Shown here: in pieces, positions 47,244-56,086 of the stretch
Layout: each line of letters begins with the position of its first letter
Numbering within the stretch: position 1 is the first letter of the stretch
Source of the DNA: an uncultured Nitrosomonadaceae bacterium
Lineage (GTDB): Bacteria > Pseudomonadota > Gammaproteobacteria > Burkholderiales > Nitrosomonadaceae
Assembly (NCBI GenBank): GCA_943787405.1
Contig: CALSMH010000003.1
Coordinates: 248,001 to 312,000, forward strand
Reading direction: 5' to 3'
DNA length: 64,000 nucleotides
The notes under the pieces: model-generated
Databases searched by the model: none
The model's input: only the letters and a program-made list of their open reading frames with translations
Told to the model about the DNA's origin: nothing
Position numbers and translations under genes: made by a program

Positions 47244-47280
47244 GGCAAATTTGCCCTCAGCCACAAGGATTAGCTATAAT
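47244..47280 (+). promoter_or_regulatory. guaBA promoter with a palindrome over the -35
   Basis: TTGCCC (47251-47256), 18 bp, TATAAT (47275-47280), the start codon following 25 bp later. The perfect 12-bp palindrome GGCAAATTTGCC (47244-47255) covers the -35, a classical repressor position. It has the symmetry of LacI/PurR-type operators without matching the E. coli PurR box exactly. Confidence 0.5.
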
Positions 47281-47304
47281 GGTTCTTTGCAAAGGATCAT
47301 TATC

Positions 47305-48765
47305 ATGCGACTGGCTCAGAAAGCATTAACATTTGATGATGTTTTACTGCTACCTGCTCATTCTGTAGTGTTGCCACGTAACGTAAACCTCTCAACTCAA
47401 CTCACCCGTACCATCACTCTTAATATACCTTTGGTTTCTGCTGCGATGGATACAGTAACGGAAGCAAAGCTTGCTATTACCCTTGCTCAAGAAGGCGGCA
47501 TTGGCATTATCCATAAAAATATGTCTGCTGAATTGCAAGCATCCCATGTAGCTAAAGTTAAACGATTTGAAAGCGGAATAGTTAAAGATCCTATAACAAT
47601 TCCTCCTCAAATGACCGTACGAGAAGTTCTCGGTCTTACTCGTAAACATAAGATATCTGGGTTACCAGTAGTTGAAGGTTCCACAGTAGTGGGCATTGTC
47701 ACAAATCGAGACTTACGTTTTGAAACTAATTTAGACCAGCCCATAAAAAATATCATGGTTCCAAAGAGCCGTCTGATAACAGTCAATGAAGGCACCACCA
47801 GAGAAGATGCTATGGCGTTATTACATGAACATCGATTAGAAAGAGTACTGGTAGTGAATGATTCTTTTGAGTTGCGTGGGCTAATTACTGTTAAAGATAT
47901 TACCAAAACATCTGAACATCCTGATGCATGCAAAGATGAACAAGGGAGATTACGTGTTGGAGCAGCTGTTGGCGTAGGAGAAGGCGACGACAAAAGGGCT
48001 GAAAAATTAGCTGGGGCAGGAGTAGATGTAATTGTGGTAGACACTGCACATGGCCACACTCAAGGGGTGCTTAACCAGATACTTTGGATTAAGAAACGAT
48101 TTCCACATATTCAGGTTATAGGAGGAAATATTGCTACTGCAGCTGCCGCTAAGGCATTAGCTGATCATGGTGCAGATGGTGTAAAAGTTGGAATTGGCCC
48201 CGGTTCTATTTGTACCACACGTATTGTTGCTGGCGTTGGTGTTCCACAAATCACAGCAATAGAAAATGTTTCTACTGCACTAAATGGGACCAATATCCCA
48301 ACGATTGCAGATGGTGGGATTCGCTATTCAGGTGACATTGCCAAGGCGATTGCGGCAGGTGCCAACACAGTGATGTTAGGCGGTTTATTAGCGGGTACCG
48401 AAGAGTCTCCAGGCGATATTGAGTTATTCCAGGGGCGATCCTACAAAACTTACCGTGGAATGGGATCACTCTCTGCTATGCAACAGGGTTCTAGTGATCG
48501 CTATTTTCAGGATAACGAAAAAAATGCTAATAAACTGGTCCCTGAAGGCGTAGAAGGTCGCGTTCCTTTCAAAGGTAGTGTCATAGCAGTAATTCATCAA
48601 CTTATGGGCGGGCTACGTTCAGGAATGGGTTATTTGGGTTGTGAAACTATTAATGAGATGCATAAGAAAGCAGAATTCGTTGAAATTACCTCAGCAGGTA
48701 TTCGTGAGTCTCACGTCCATGACGTTCAGATCACCAAGGAAGCTCCAAATTACCATGTTGAATAG
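47305..48765 (+). CDS. guaB: IMP dehydrogenase
   Basis: A 486-residue enzyme oxidising IMP to XMP, first step of GMP synthesis. A TIM barrel is interrupted by two CBS domains (about 95-200). The start is [14 protein letters not shown], the catalytic loop [17 protein letters not shown] (Cys) and the flap region [13 protein letters not shown]. The ATG at 47305 is chosen: it begins [12 protein letters not shown], while the frame from 47251 would include the promoter. Followed 15 bp later by guaA. Confidence 0.97.
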   Translation: MRLAQKALTFDDVLLLPAHSVVLPRNVNLSTQLTRTITLNIPLVSAAMDTVTEAKLAITLAQEGGIGIIHKNMSAELQASHVAKVKRFESGIVKDPITIPPQMTVREVLGLTRKHKISGLPVVEGSTVVGIVTNRDLRFETNLDQPIKNIMVPKSRLITVNEGTTREDAMALLHEHRLERVLVVNDSFELRGLITVKDITKTSEHPDACKDEQGRLRVGAAVGVGEGDDKRAEKLAGAGVDVIVVDTAHGHTQGVLNQILWIKKRFPHIQVIGGNIATAAAAKALADHGADGVKVGIGPGSICTTRIVAGVGVPQITAIENVSTALNGTNIPTIADGGIRYSGDIAKAIAAGANTVMLGGLLAGTEESPGDIELFQGRSYKTYRGMGSLSAMQQGSSDRYFQDNEKNANKLVPEGVEGRVPFKGSVIAVIHQLMGGLRSGMGYLGCETINEMHKKAEFVEITSAGIRESHVHDVQITKEAPNYHVE

Positions 48766-48780
48766 GGGTTTAACCCCTAC

Positions 48781-50343
48781 ATGAAAGAAAAAATCTTGAT
48801 CCTAGATTTTGGCTCTCAGTACTCCCAGTTAATTGCTAGACGGGTGCGAGAGACTAACGTCTATTGTGAGATTCATCCCTTTGATGTAACGACTCAATTC
48901 ATTAATGAATTTTCTCCCAACGGAATTATTCTATCGGGTGGTCCAGCTTCTACCACCAGTAGCGAAACTCCTAGAGCTCCACAAGTAGTATTTGAATTAG
49001 GCATTCCAATATTAGGCATTTGCTACGGAATGCAAGCTATGGCAGAACAGCTTGGCGGGGTAGTTGAAACATCAAATATACGGGAATTCGGCCATGCAAA
49101 AATTTACGTAAGGAAGCAAACAGATCTACTGAATCTTACTCAAGATAATATAAATGACAACAACCATGAATTTCTAGACGTTTGGATGAGCCATGGTGAC
49201 AAAGTCACTACACTGCCTGTCGGCTTTAAGATTATAGCCAGAAATGATGCTGCTCCAATCGCCGCTATGGCTAATGAGACAAAAAAATTCTACGGCTTAC
49301 AGTTTCACCCGGAAGTTACACATACCCCTCAGGGAAAAAGAATCATTGAGCGTTTTGTCCATGACATCTGTAACCTTGGCTATGATTGGAATATGCCTGA
49401 TTATGTTTCGGAGGTAATCGATAAAATCCGTTCTAAAGTAGGAAAAGAAGAAGTAATTCTCGGCTTATCAGGCGGTGTCGACTCATCCGTTGCAGCAGCT
49501 CTAATTCATCGTGCTATCGGAAAGCAACTCACCTGTGTGTTCGTAGACAATGGTTTGTTGCGGCTGAATGAAGCTGAACAAGTTATGAATACCTTCTCCA
49601 AGAGTATTGGTATAAAAATTATACATGTAGACGCGAGTAAAACGTTTCTTAAACACCTCAGTGGCGTTACTGATCCAGAGAAGAAACGCCGTATCATCGG
49701 ACGTGAATTTGTTGAAGTATTCCAGCAGGAATCATCAAAAATAAACAATGCAAAATGGCTAGCGCAGGGAACAATTTATCCCGATGTGATTGAATCTGCC
49801 GGCAATAAAAATAAAACGGCTAACACTATCAAATCTCACCATAATGTAGGTGGCCTACCCGATAGTCTACATTTGAAATTACTTGAACCTTTACGTGAAC
49901 TGTTTAAAGATGAAGTACGTGAACTTGGCTTAGCACTGGGATTAGCACATGATATTATTTTCCGGCACCCGTTCCCAGGGCCCGGTCTAGGAGTACGAAT
50001 CCTTGGTGAGGTAAAGTCTGAATACACAGAGCTATTACGCCAGGCTGATGCAATCTTTATCGAAGAACTGCGGTCTGCAGGGTGGTATGAAAAAACATCA
50101 CAGGCTTTCGCTGTGTTTCTACCTGTTAAATCGGTCGGAGTGATGGGAGATGGCCGTACATACGAATATGTTATAGCTCTAAGAGCAGTTAGAACAGAGG
50201 ATTTCATGACCGCAAAATGGGCAGAGCTCCCTTATACTTTATTAGGCCAGGTATCAAATCGCATCATCAACGAAGTACGTGGAATTAACCGGGTAGTTTA
50301 TGATATCTCTGGCAAACCACCGGCAACTATAGAGTGGGAGTAA
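48781..50343 (+). CDS. guaA: GMP synthase (glutamine-hydrolysing)
   Basis: A 520-residue two-domain enzyme. N-terminal amidotransferase: [17 protein letters not shown], nucleophile in [21 protein letters not shown]-terminal ATP pyrophosphatase with [16 protein letters not shown] and dimerisation domain ending [11 protein letters not shown]. It aminates XMP to GMP. It forms a guaBA operon and supplies GMP to Gmk and the ppGpp system encoded at 10690-13861. Confidence 0.97.
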   Translation: MKEKILILDFGSQYSQLIARRVRETNVYCEIHPFDVTTQFINEFSPNGIILSGGPASTTSSETPRAPQVVFELGIPILGICYGMQAMAEQLGGVVETSNIREFGHAKIYVRKQTDLLNLTQDNINDNNHEFLDVWMSHGDKVTTLPVGFKIIARNDAAPIAAMANETKKFYGLQFHPEVTHTPQGKRIIERFVHDICNLGYDWNMPDYVSEVIDKIRSKVGKEEVILGLSGGVDSSVAAALIHRAIGKQLTCVFVDNGLLRLNEAEQVMNTFSKSIGIKIIHVDASKTFLKHLSGVTDPEKKRRIIGREFVEVFQQESSKINNAKWLAQGTIYPDVIESAGNKNKTANTIKSHHNVGGLPDSLHLKLLEPLRELFKDEVRELGLALGLAHDIIFRHPFPGPGLGVRILGEVKSEYTELLRQADAIFIEELRSAGWYEKTSQAFAVFLPVKSVGVMGDGRTYEYVIALRAVRTEDFMTAKWAELPYTLLGQVSNRIINEVRGINRVVYDISGKPPATIEWE

Positions 50344-50424
50344 TTTTTCGTCTAATTTGGTGCGGCAAATGGTGTAGATTTATCTCAAATTGTCTTGAAT
50401 TAAGAATTGAATGGGAAAATTGAA

Positions 50425-50913
50425 ATGAGCATGACACATTATATGGAGTTATTGGCTGCTAATCAGCCATGGAATTTGTTGATTTTTATGGCCATTCCTA
50501 TAGTTTTAGCTGAGACTTTAGCAATTACAGAACTTTATCTTCTTTTTACTCGAAAATTCACTGGTTTTGCACATAAACTAAACAGGTTTTCGGGTGTTGT
50601 CGTCGGAATTTATTTCATAGGAATCATCTTTTATATAATGACAAATGCTGTAGTTCCAATTACGAAAACGGGTGACTGGAGAACATTTATTGATGTCATC
50701 GCAGTTGGAAGTTATGTTATTGCTGGACTACCGCTAATCTTCATCGCATTCCAAGATTTAGGATTAATTAACAAGAAATTAGAGCATAAAAAAAGATTAA
50801 AGATTCATGTCATTTGCGTTGCTCTATTTTTGGTATTTGGGCACATAGCTATGATTTTTGGAATGCTTGATCCAACCGTTTTTGGGTACGTGCCAGAAAC
50901 CATGCTTCATTAA
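50425..50913 (+). CDS. DUF6803-like polytopic membrane protein
   Basis: A 162-residue membrane protein with four or five helices, starting MSMTHYMELLAANQPWNLLI. It resembles a family of hypothetical permeases (DUF6803, from memory) with AIPIVLAETLAITELYLLF near the N-terminus. Function unknown. The ATG at 50425 is preferred to a TTG at 50407 and has GGGA upstream. It follows guaA by 81 bp and precedes a broken small lipoprotein frame. Confidence 0.7.
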   Translation: MSMTHYMELLAANQPWNLLIFMAIPIVLAETLAITELYLLFTRKFTGFAHKLNRFSGVVVGIYFIGIIFYIMTNAVVPITKTGDWRTFIDVIAVGSYVIAGLPLIFIAFQDLGLINKKLEHKKRLKIHVICVALFLVFGHIAMIFGMLDPTVFGYVPETMLH

Positions 50914-50940
50914 TACTTTCTTTATTACTAGCCTCAAATA

Positions 50941-51123
50941 ATGAAAACATTACTTGTAGCAGTATTGATACTGTTACTAAATGCTTGTTCTACTACTACT
51001 GCTGCTGCAATCTTAGATGCGGCAGGGACAACAGAGTAGTTTATGCTGGCAAGACCGTTTGTTAACACTGTAGATATAGTAACCCCAGATATTGTTAATG
51101 ATGATGAGAATGAGGAAGACTAA
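50941..51123 (+). pseudogene. Small lipoprotein frame split by an in-frame amber codon
   Basis: The ATG at 50941 opens a 32-codon lipoprotein (MKTLLVAVLILLLNACSTTT, lipobox LLNAC) ending at TAG (51037-51039). The same frame continues without further stop for 27 codons (F, then MLARPFVNTVDIVTPDIVND and an acidic end) to TAA at 51121-51123. Together they look like one lipoprotein of about 60 residues. Either a nonsense mutation truncated it, or TAG is read through, or the 32-residue product suffices. I cannot name the family with confidence. Confidence 0.65.
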
Positions 51124-51125
51124 AT

Positions 51126-51184
51126 GAGCCGGCCCTTACTTTAAATTGCATTTGATTTATGAAATTTGAAATAAGGGCCGGCTC
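51126..51184. terminator. Long-stem bidirectional terminator between the lipoprotein frame and the TonB receptor
   Basis: GAGCCGGCCCTTA (51126-51138) and TAAGGGCCGGCTC (51172-51184) form a perfect GC-rich 13-bp stem; the 33-nt loop contains a smaller AAATT...AATTT pairing. It separates the convergent stops at 51123 and 51204. There is no extended T-tract. Confidence 0.7.
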
Positions 51185-51203
51185 TCTTAAGAGCAATTTA
51201 TAG

Positions 51204-53708
51204 CTAGTCAAAAGTTGCTATAAGCGTTACACGTGCCGTGATAGGAGCGCCTGGCATAATATTATTATTATTATGAGAAGCAACATAATAATTTGTATCA
51301 AATAAGTTCTGGATATTTACCTGAGCACGTAAATGTTTGTTTATTTTTCCATACAGCGCTGCATCAACCCGTGCGTATGAAGGCAATGTTACTGTATTAT
51401 CTTCCTTAGTAAACGATGCGCTACGTCCTACAACTCCAAATGCAGCACCAAACCATGGGGTAACATCATACCGGTTCCATACGGCATACATATTCTTAGG
51501 TGTTTCTTTTAAAGTATTACCTGCATTTGATTGACCCGCCCTAAGTGTTCCTTCCATATAAGTGTACGATGCAAGAACGTTCCATTTATCTGTAATCTGA
51601 CCCTGTAATCCAACTTCTACACCCCTGGTCCTCGTCCCTTTACCCAGTCTTGTAGTACCTGCTTCTGCACCTTGAAGAATCACATTAGTACGATCTAACT
51701 GAAAGAAAGCTGTAGTAAAAGATAAATTATTAAGAACATCATATTTAATTCCACCCTCAATATTAATAAACCTTTCCGGAGCCAGCGCAGCATTACTTAC
51801 TTTCAAGCTTTTAAGTTGATCTCCTCCCCGCGGTTGGTGCGTCATGCTCCAGCTACCATAAATAGACAATTTTTTTAGCGGTTTAAGTATCAACCCAAAA
51901 CGTGGCGATATATGATCGTCTCTAGATCTAAGCGTTGAATCGGTATATCTATTACGAGCATCTTGCTCAAATCTATCGTAACGAACCCCAGCTGTTGCAT
52001 GCACCATTGGATGAAGTTCCACATGATCTTGTATATAGACCCCAATCCCACTGGTTGAAATAGAGTGGTTGCTCTTTCCAGATCCAGCCCCATATGGCGC
52101 CCAACTAATTGCACCTCTATATGTTGGGTCAAATGCATTCACAGTACTTGAACTAGCAAAAGTACCTTTATTTCTTAATTGCTTCGTGATCTGCCTAAAA
52201 AATTCTACACCGGTAATAATATTATGTTTGATCGGACCTGTATTTAGATTAAATAACAGATCTGTTTGATTAAAGAAATTCTCCCGATCGGTTTCATCAT
52301 TATAAGCACCAAGTGCTACTGTATTAGCATCGGATACTGAACCATTTGCATAGACATTCTGATAAAATTTATCAAACTTAGCGTAATGAACTCGGTTACG
52401 GAATTTAAAATTCTCATTAAATCTATGGTCGACATGCATACTAATTGCTTTCTTATTAGTATCTGTCGGGCTCAGTGCCGCACTGCCAAAGAATGTATCT
52501 CGGCTTTTCTTATTACCTCCTTTCCACGGCCTGCCATTTTTTGATGGGATTCCCCGATCAGCAGTCCGATCATCTTTAAACAACTCTGCCTGAATAACGA
52601 TCTTGGTCTTGTTAGTAGGCTTAATAGTAACCGTTGGAGCTATGCCATAACGCTGAAGCTCTTGACCTTTACGATGACTTCTTGAATGCTCATATAAACC
52701 ATTCAGTCGAAACGCCACCTTATCATTTAGAACATAACCTGTATCTAGGCTCATTCTCTTATGATCATAGGAGCCACCCGAGAACTTAAGCTCATGTTTT
52801 GGATTCCAGTTTGCTTCTTTTCGGACCCGGTTAAATATACCGCCCGAACCAGCACGACCAAAAATCAATGCATTTGGCCCTTTTATGACATCAATTTTTT
52901 CAACATTGTAAAAGTCACGATAATGTTGAACATCGTCACGTACCCCATCAATGTAGAAATCTCCGGTATTCCTCTGACCACGAAAAACCAATGCATCTCG
53001 ATTTCCTTCACCAGATGAAAGGCCGATACCAGGTACATAGGCAACAGCATCCATTACGCTAAGTGGCATCCGATCTGCAATTTGTTTCGCCGATATAGTT
53101 GATATGGACATCGGCGTATCACGTACTAAAATATTTTGGCCTTTATTTAAATGCTCACTCTTCAAGTTTGGCTCATGATATCCATAATCAATGTCTCCTG
53201 CTATAGTTACTCCAGGCAGCAACGTCGCACCCTCTATAGAGCCAGATGCTCCTGCTACTCCAGCTTTCTGTATGATGTAACTACTAGCGATTGGGTTTAG
53301 GGAAGCCTGCATTACGGCCTGCAATCCACTCCCCCTCAAGAGAACAGCCAGCCCTTCCCTGGCAGAATATATGCCCTTCACTCCAGCTGTCGTAATGCCA
53401 TCTAATTCTGTAGCATCAAAACTAATATCTATTCCAGACTGCTTCGCATACTGTTCTAGTGCAGCACTCATTGAGCCACCAGGGATATCATATGTTCTAT
53501 TCTTAATTTTTGAGATAGTCTTTGACACTCGATCAACAGTTTCCTCGATACCGGAAGAACCGCCTACAACTTTTTCGAAAGTTTCTGCTTTAACCACCTC
53601 ATCTAATGAGGCAGCAAAGGACTTGCCAGATAGAGCTATTACAACTAATCCGAATAATACGGATGAAAAAAATAAGTTTCTTGTAAGACTATTCTTTAAG
53701 TAATTCAT
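51204..53708 (-). CDS. TonB-dependent siderophore receptor with STN signalling domain
   Basis: An 834-residue outer-membrane receptor. After a signal peptide (about 1-33, cleavage near SFAAS) comes an STN domain (about 75-130, YDIPGGSMSAALEQYAKQSG). A plug follows (about 180-330, DTPMSISTISAKQIADRMPL, then YIDGVRDDVQHYRD and KGPNALIFGRAGSGG), then a 22-strand barrel ending RVTLIATFD. The type is ferric siderophore (FhuE/FpvA-like). The STN domain normally signals to a FecR/FecI pair, which is not in the window. Start ATG 53708; the frame from 53735 only lengthens the signal. Fur-like sites and repeats lie upstream. Confidence 0.92.
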   Translation of the reverse strand: MNYLKNSLTRNLFFSSVLFGLVVIALSGKSFAASLDEVVKAETFEKVVGGSSGIEETVDRVSKTISKIKNRTYDIPGGSMSAALEQYAKQSGIDISFDATELDGITTAGVKGIYSAREGLAVLLRGSGLQAVMQASLNPIASSYIIQKAGVAGASGSIEGATLLPGVTIAGDIDYGYHEPNLKSEHLNKGQNILVRDTPMSISTISAKQIADRMPLSVMDAVAYVPGIGLSSGEGNRDALVFRGQRNTGDFYIDGVRDDVQHYRDFYNVEKIDVIKGPNALIFGRAGSGGIFNRVRKEANWNPKHELKFSGGSYDHKRMSLDTGYVLNDKVAFRLNGLYEHSRSHRKGQELQRYGIAPTVTIKPTNKTKIVIQAELFKDDRTADRGIPSKNGRPWKGGNKKSRDTFFGSAALSPTDTNKKAISMHVDHRFNENFKFRNRVHYAKFDKFYQNVYANGSVSDANTVALGAYNDETDRENFFNQTDLLFNLNTGPIKHNIITGVEFFRQITKQLRNKGTFASSSTVNAFDPTYRGAISWAPYGAGSGKSNHSISTSGIGVYIQDHVELHPMVHATAGVRYDRFEQDARNRYTDSTLRSRDDHISPRFGLILKPLKKLSIYGSWSMTHQPRGGDQLKSLKVSNAALAPERFINIEGGIKYDVLNNLSFTTAFFQLDRTNVILQGAEAGTTRLGKGTRTRGVEVGLQGQITDKWNVLASYTYMEGTLRAGQSNAGNTLKETPKNMYAVWNRYDVTPWFGAAFGVVGRSASFTKEDNTVTLPSYARVDAALYGKINKHLRAQVNIQNLFDTNYYVASHNNNNIMPGAPITARVTLIATFD

Positions 53709-53740
53709 AGTAGAAATCTCATAAAAAAACAACAAAAAAT

Positions 53741-54018
53741 GGATGGCTTACTTAAGAGAATTAAGCTGGCTTACCCCGTTTCACCTTATAAAGACTGGCT
53801 TGCTTAAGGGAGTTAAGCTGGCTTGCCCTATTTTTCCAAAAAATACACAACTAAGAACTAGCTGGCTTAAGGGAGTTAAACTTGCTTGCTAAGTTCCGAC
53901 AGACTAGGAAATCCGGCCGCTACGAAAAACTATCTATATCTTATTTACAAATACCTCACAAACAAGATTTCTATAATAAAAAAGGCTGGCTTGCTTAAGG
54001 GAGTTAAGCTGGCTTGCC
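53741..54018. repeat. Four copies of a 35-bp repeat upstream of the TonB receptor (repeat A)
   Basis: Copies at 53741-53775, 53793-53827, 53860-53890 (four bases shorter) and 53984-54018. The unit is a direct repeat of GCTGGCTTGC flanking the inverted repeat CTTAA-GGGAG-TTAAG. The inverted-repeat centres are 53758, 53810, 53873 and 54001, spaced 52, 63 and 128 bp. All have the same orientation and lie in the leader or promoter of the minus-strand receptor gene. They are not open reading frames. Confidence 0.9.
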
Positions 54019-54057
54019 GAGTTCCACCAGACTAGGAAATCTGGTGGCTACGAAAAA
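53883..54057. repeat. Second repeat (B) interleaved with repeat A, with hairpin
   Basis: B1 (about 53883-53929) and B2 (about 54013-54057) share GTTCC..CAGACTAGGAAATC and GGCTACGAAAAA. In B2 CCACCAGA (54024-54031) and TCTGGTGG (54040-54047) make an 8-bp stem with an 8-nt loop; in B1 the stem is decayed to about five pairs. Each B follows directly on a copy of A, so the A-B pair was probably duplicated as one block. Confidence 0.8.
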
Positions 54058-54099
54058 ATTATCTCAAATAGAACTTACAATTCAAATCTAACTCTAAAT

Positions 54100-54118
54100 G
54101 AGAATGATTTCTATTATA
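54100..54118. promoter_or_regulatory. Fur-box-like site upstream of the TonB receptor
   Basis: GAGAATGATTTCTATTATA matches 13 of 19 positions of the Fur consensus GATAATGATAATCATTATC. It lies about 390 bp before the receptor start and 310 bp before the DUF2325 gene, in the shared divergent region (53709-54427) that holds no gene. Confidence 0.45.
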
Positions 54119-54243
54119 GTTACTATTAACATATTTGCAAGCTTATTTTTTATTCGTCTCAATTGGGCAACGATATTATTAAGTAATTGATAATAAATGT
54201 TTTATATAATTTACTTGCAATTCTAAAATATTAGTTTATTATT

Positions 54244-54262
54244 GATAATAATTATCATTCGC
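54244..54262. promoter_or_regulatory. Fur-box-like site upstream of the DUF2325 gene
   Basis: GATAATAATTATCATTCGC matches 15 of 19 positions of the Fur consensus and lies about 165 bp before the DUF2325 start. Iron-dependent repression of the divergent pair is the natural reading. Confidence 0.6.
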
Positions 54263-54427
54263 AATAACTTAGCAGGTAATAATTAGGTTTTGGTTAATTT
54301 AATGAAAATATTTGATGAATTTATTGTTGCTACCAAGTAGCTACTCTAAGCCAAGCATAATTTGGCAAGCCCATCTTAATTTCGAGACCAGCCGACCTCT
54401 TCCAGCTACTTATAAGGAGTTAGAACT

Positions 54428-55063
54428 GTGAGTCAAATCCAAAAATATCTCTTAAACTCTACTATTTCTATCGTGAATCAGGTTCCGGACCAAACAAAGG
54501 AATTTAAATTCTCAAGCTTTCGTCATAGAGCAGATATGAAACTTAAATATTTATTAAGAGATATTGTTGGCAATACTTTATATCTCAAAGGCATTTGTAA
54601 CTCACTTAGATATAAATTTAATCTCAGCAAAATAACCAGATTACCTAAAGCGGGTTGGGCGCCCCTCATTAAGAATACTTCTGTGCGCACCCCTGAAGCA
54701 GGTACATTTAGTGGTTGTACCTATAATAAAATTCAAATTAATTGTCCTAATATCTCAAATAAATATGTTTTGTGTGTTGGTGGGCGTGGCAAGCTATACC
54801 CAGAATATCGTTGCCTAATCGAGTCACTAGGAGGGAACTTCCTGATTTATCGTGGTAATCAGAAGGGTGATACGGACCGCTTACCTGATCTTTTAACTTG
54901 TGCAGATATGGTAATTTGCCCAGTTGATTGTGTAAACCATGAAACTTATTTTGCTGTAAAAAATTTTTGTAGAGAATCTGGCAAACCATGCGCGCTGCTA
55001 GATCGTTGCGACCTAACTACCTTTGGCAAGGGAGTAGAAATACTGGCCAGCATTCCCACATAA
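54428..55063 (+). CDS. DUF2325 domain-containing protein in the iron block
   Basis: A 211-residue protein. The C-terminal half (about 110-205) is a DUF2325 domain: YVLCVGGRGKLYPEYRCLIE, then ADMVICPVDCVNHETYF and ALLDRCDLTTFGKG. It is rich in cysteine, six of them in the last 100 residues, with a rhodanese- or Rossmann-like look. The N-terminal half is unlike anything I know. Start is a GTG at 54428 with AAGGAG nine bases before. Its place between Fur-like sites, a siderophore receptor and bacterioferritin suggests an iron-related role, possibly Fe or Fe-S sensing, but this is inference. Confidence 0.8.
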   Translation: MSQIQKYLLNSTISIVNQVPDQTKEFKFSSFRHRADMKLKYLLRDIVGNTLYLKGICNSLRYKFNLSKITRLPKAGWAPLIKNTSVRTPEAGTFSGCTYNKIQINCPNISNKYVLCVGGRGKLYPEYRCLIESLGGNFLIYRGNQKGDTDRLPDLLTCADMVICPVDCVNHETYFAVKNFCRESGKPCALLDRCDLTTFGKGVEILASIPT

Positions 55064-55118
55064 ATAACAAGACAATTTTTGTTAAAAGTTCAGTCAGCAC
55101 TGACGAGCCAGAAAAAAG

Positions 55119-55583
55119 TTACATTTGACTTTGAAGCCAGTTCTGACTACCGACCTTACTAATTACATCCAATTGTGTCTCCAACCAGTCGATATGTTCT
55201 TCTGTATCTTCTAAGATTTTCTCAAACAATTCTCTTGAAACATAATCTTTAGCAATTTCACATGCCGTAACGGAACTCGCTAGATTACTACGTGAGGCTA
55301 ATTCTAATTTGAGATCACATGCTACACATTCCTCTGTTTTCTCACCAATCATAATCTTTCCTAACTCCTGCAGGTTAGGGAGCCCTTCCAGAAATAAAAT
55401 TCGCTCAATCAGCAGATCAGCATGTTTCATTTCTTCTATAGATTCATCATATTCGTGCTTACCAAGACTGACAAATCCCCAATTCTTATACATGCGTGCA
55501 TGAAGAAAATATTGGTTTACAGCGGTTAGTTCATGTTGTAGTTGACGATTTAATAACTGGATAATCTCTTCATTGCCTTTCAT
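55119..55583 (-). CDS. bfr: Bacterioferritin
   Basis: A 154-residue iron-storage protein forming a 24-mer cage. The ferroxidase ligands Glu18, Glu51 and His54 and the heme ligand Met52 (EEMKHADLLIERILFLEGLP) are in their usual places; the later Glu and His are in LEDTEEHIDWLETQ. The ATG at 55583 (MKGNEEIIQLLNRQLQHE) is right; the frame continues upstream through bfd only by chance. It follows bfd by 38 bp on the same strand. Confidence 0.96.
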   Translation of the reverse strand: MKGNEEIIQLLNRQLQHELTAVNQYFLHARMYKNWGFVSLGKHEYDESIEEMKHADLLIERILFLEGLPNLQELGKIMIGEKTEECVACDLKLELASRSNLASSVTACEIAKDYVSRELFEKILEDTEEHIDWLETQLDVISKVGSQNWLQSQM

Positions 55584-55621
55584 ATCTGCCTCCTCAAACG
55601 CGTGACTAATATGCAGGAGGT

Positions 55622-55813
55622 CTAGACAAGCACTGATTTGTATGATTTTTGTTCCAATGCCTGCTCCAATACCTCTTGTGCGTGAGCAGCACATAAACCA
55701 CATTGTTCGCTCACACCAAGACAAGATTTCAAATCTCTCATTCGATAAGCCCCCTGACAAACGGCCTCACGAATTGCAGTATCAGTTACACCTTTGCAGA
55801 TACAAATATACAT
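55622..55813 (-). CDS. bfd: Bacterioferritin-associated ferredoxin
   Basis: A 63-residue [2Fe-2S] protein, MYICICKGVTDTAIREAV, with Cys4, Cys6 and the CGLC pair (EQCGLCAAHAQ). It reduces the ferric core in bacterioferritin to release iron, and is normally induced by iron starvation. It sits between hemP and bfr. Confidence 0.95.
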   Translation of the reverse strand: MYICICKGVTDTAIREAVCQGAYRMRDLKSCLGVSEQCGLCAAHAQEVLEQALEQKSYKSVLV

Positions 55814-55832
55814 GATAAACGTAGTAATTTCA

Positions 55833-56072
55833 CTATTTAGTTAGTATCAATTTGTTATTACGCGTGCAACGTAATAGGTATTCATCGCCATTATGTAGGA
55901 TAAGAATCTCTTTCCCTTGATGTAACAACTCATGACTATGAATAGTCCTAGATTGATTTTTTAAATCCAGATAATTCCTTTTATCTTGCACGCTAGGCCC
56001 TTGTATCAGTTTAGACTTAGGTTTTTTTGCTAATTTATTTCTAATTTCCTGTTCAAAATATTGCTTAGTCAT
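55833..56072 (-). CDS. hemP: Hemin uptake protein HemP
   Basis: A 79-residue protein ending in the HemP domain: TIHSHELLHQGKEILILHNG, then DEYLLRCTRNNKLILTK. The N-terminal 35 residues are basic and variable. HemP is Fur-regulated and in some Proteobacteria activates hemin receptor expression. No hemin receptor gene is adjacent. It is the first gene of hemP-bfd-bfr, 19 bp before bfd, behind a Fur-like site. Confidence 0.92.
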   Translation of the reverse strand: MTKQYFEQEIRNKLAKKPKSKLIQGPSVQDKRNYLDLKNQSRTIHSHELLHQGKEILILHNGDEYLLRCTRNNKLILTK

Positions 56073-56086
56073 GTCACATATTTACT

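Noticed and set aside
47607-48059. 150-codon minus-strand frame within guaB
   Set aside because: Low-complexity Ser/Thr/Pro composition, antisense to conserved IMP dehydrogenase; a coding shadow.
49836-50207. 123-codon minus-strand frame within guaA
   Set aside because: Antisense to the GMP synthase C-terminal domain and without recognisable features.
53741-54057. Possible CRISPR array upstream of the TonB receptor
   Set aside because: Only four copies, unequal spacing (52-128 bp), diverged units and an internal direct-repeat structure; no cas genes nearby.
55584-55760. N-terminal extension of bacterioferritin (59 extra codons)
   Set aside because: It overlaps bfd in another frame and lacks homology; Bfr starts at 55583 with normal ferroxidase numbering.
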